From assembly GCF_032164335.1 (NCBI RefSeq), contig NZ_CP134152.1, positions 496,001 through 560,000 of the forward strand: a stretch of DNA of 64,000 nt, read 5' to 3'. The stretch comes from Winslowiella toletana. GTDB lineage: Bacteria > Pseudomonadota > Gammaproteobacteria > Enterobacterales > Enterobacteriaceae. The notes under the pieces were generated by a model. The model searched no databases, had not been told where the DNA came from, and saw nothing but the letters and a program-made list of their open reading frames with translations. Below, one piece after another: positions 63,288 through 64,000 of the stretch (positions are counted from its first letter, which is position 1; each line of letters opens with the position of its first letter). The translations under genes and the position numbers were made by a program.

Positions 63288-63689
63288 ATGCCAAAAGAAT
63301 TTGGTCGCCCGCAGCGTGTCTCCCAGGAGCTGCAAAAAGAGATCGCGATGATTTTACAGCGTGAGATCAAAGATCCTCGTCTGGGCATGATGGTTACCGT
63401 GTCTGGCGTCGAGCTTTCTCGCGACCTGGCTTATGCCAAAGTATTCGTTACCTTCCTGAATGACAAAGATGAAGAGGCGATTAAAGGCGGCCTGCGTGCG
63501 CTGGGTGATGCCGCTGGCTACATCCGTACCCTGCTGGGCAAAGCGATGCGTCTGCGCATCGTACCTGAGCTGACCTTCTTCTACGATAACTCGCTGGTCG
63601 AAGGGATGCGCATGTCTAACCTTGTCACTAACGTAGTGAAAAACGACGAACAGCGCCGTTCTTCTGCGGAAGAAGACAAGGAGGATTAA
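63288..63689 (+). CDS. rbfA: 30S ribosome-binding factor RbfA
   Basis: 133 residues. Type II KH-fold protein that binds the 30S subunit and is needed for 16S 5'-end maturation and cold adaptation. [20 protein letters not shown] at 63288 aligns with the E. coli start, with TTGGAG before it. The frame opens earlier, at 63246, without homology. The stop codon shares one base with the truB start. Confidence 0.97.
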   Translation: MPKEFGRPQRVSQELQKEIAMILQREIKDPRLGMMVTVSGVELSRDLAYAKVFVTFLNDKDEEAIKGGLRALGDAAGYIRTLLGKAMRLRIVPELTFFYDNSLVEGMRMSNLVTNVVKNDEQRRSSAEEDKED

Positions 63690-64000
63690 TGAGTCGTCCT
63701 CGTCGTCGCGGTCGTGACATTCACGGTGTGCTGCTACTCGATAAGCCGCAGGGTTTGTCATCGAATGATGTGCTGCAGAAAGTAAAGCGCATCTTCAACG
63801 CTAACCGCGCAGGGCATACCGGTGCGCTGGATCCGCTGGCAACCGGCATGCTGCCGATCTGCCTTGGCGAAGCCACTAAGTTCTCCCAGTATCTGCTGGA
63901 TTCAGACAAGCGTTATCGTGTGATCGCTCGCCTCGGCCAGCGCACTGATACTTCCGACGCCGATGGCGCGATAATCAGTGAACGTCCGGTGAGCTTTAAC
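63689..64000 (+). CDS. truB: tRNA pseudouridine-55 synthase TruB (5' part)
   Basis: The first 104 codons are in the window; the gene runs off the end. TruB makes the universal pseudouridine in the T loop of tRNA. The catalytic aspartate is Asp48 in [14 protein letters not shown], and [13 protein letters not shown] precedes it. AAGGAG lies before the ATG, which overlaps the rbfA stop by one base. Confidence 0.96.
   Translation, partial: MSRPRRRGRDIHGVLLLDKPQGLSSNDVLQKVKRIFNANRAGHTGALDPLATGMLPICLGEATKFSQYLLDSDKRYRVIARLGQRTDTSDADGAIISERPVSFN

Overview
The window is a 64 kb stretch of chromosome from an enterobacterium. The gene order from arcB to truB is the conserved Enterobacterales order, and most proteins closely resemble what I remember of their E. 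coli K-12 counterparts in sequence and length. The unusual content between sspB and arcB points away from Escherichia/Salmonella; a member of the Erwiniaceae (Pantoea, Erwinia or a relative) is my guess, but it is inference and not shown by a marker gene.

Layout. (1) 1-609: end of sspA, then sspB and its terminator. (2) 622-19257: accessory island, two giant minus-strand genes of about 3,090 codons each, head to tail with a 63-bp gap, clearly paralogous and of no family I recognise. (3) 19384-26740: minus-strand pair made of an unusually long glutamate synthase large subunit (1,843 residues) and, where gltD would be expected, a CysJ-like diflavin reductase. (4) 26741-27678: long non-coding gap between divergent gltB-like and arcB, with NtrC-like inverted repeats; yhcC, which sits here in E. 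coli, is absent. (5) 27679-31625: arcB, elbB, mtgA. (6) 39723 down to 31688, minus strand: yrbG-kdsD-kdsC-lptC-lptA-lptB-rpoN-hpf-ptsN-rapZ-npr, joining LPS core synthesis and transport to sigma-54 and the nitrogen PTS. (7) 39996-44805: mlaFEDCB, ibaG, murA. (8) 44863-49566: sfsB and ispB (minus), rplU-rpmA, yhbE, obgE. (9) 49643-57435: dacB, greA, yhbY, rlmE-ftsH, folP-glmM. (10) 57740-64000: secG, tRNA-Leu(GAG), tRNA-fMet, rimP-nusA-infB-rbfA and the 5' part of truB.

Functionally the core is envelope building (Kdo and Lpt, Mla lipid transport, MurA, GlmM, IspB, MtgA, DacB) interleaved with translation and RNA factors. Nitrogen control recurs: sigma-54, PTS-Ntr, GOGAT and possible NtrC boxes.

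The two places deserving attention are the giant tandem genes, where I see no known catalytic motif and no secretion system nearby, and the GOGAT locus with a swapped electron-donor gene. Everything from arcB onward is ordinary housekeeping DNA.
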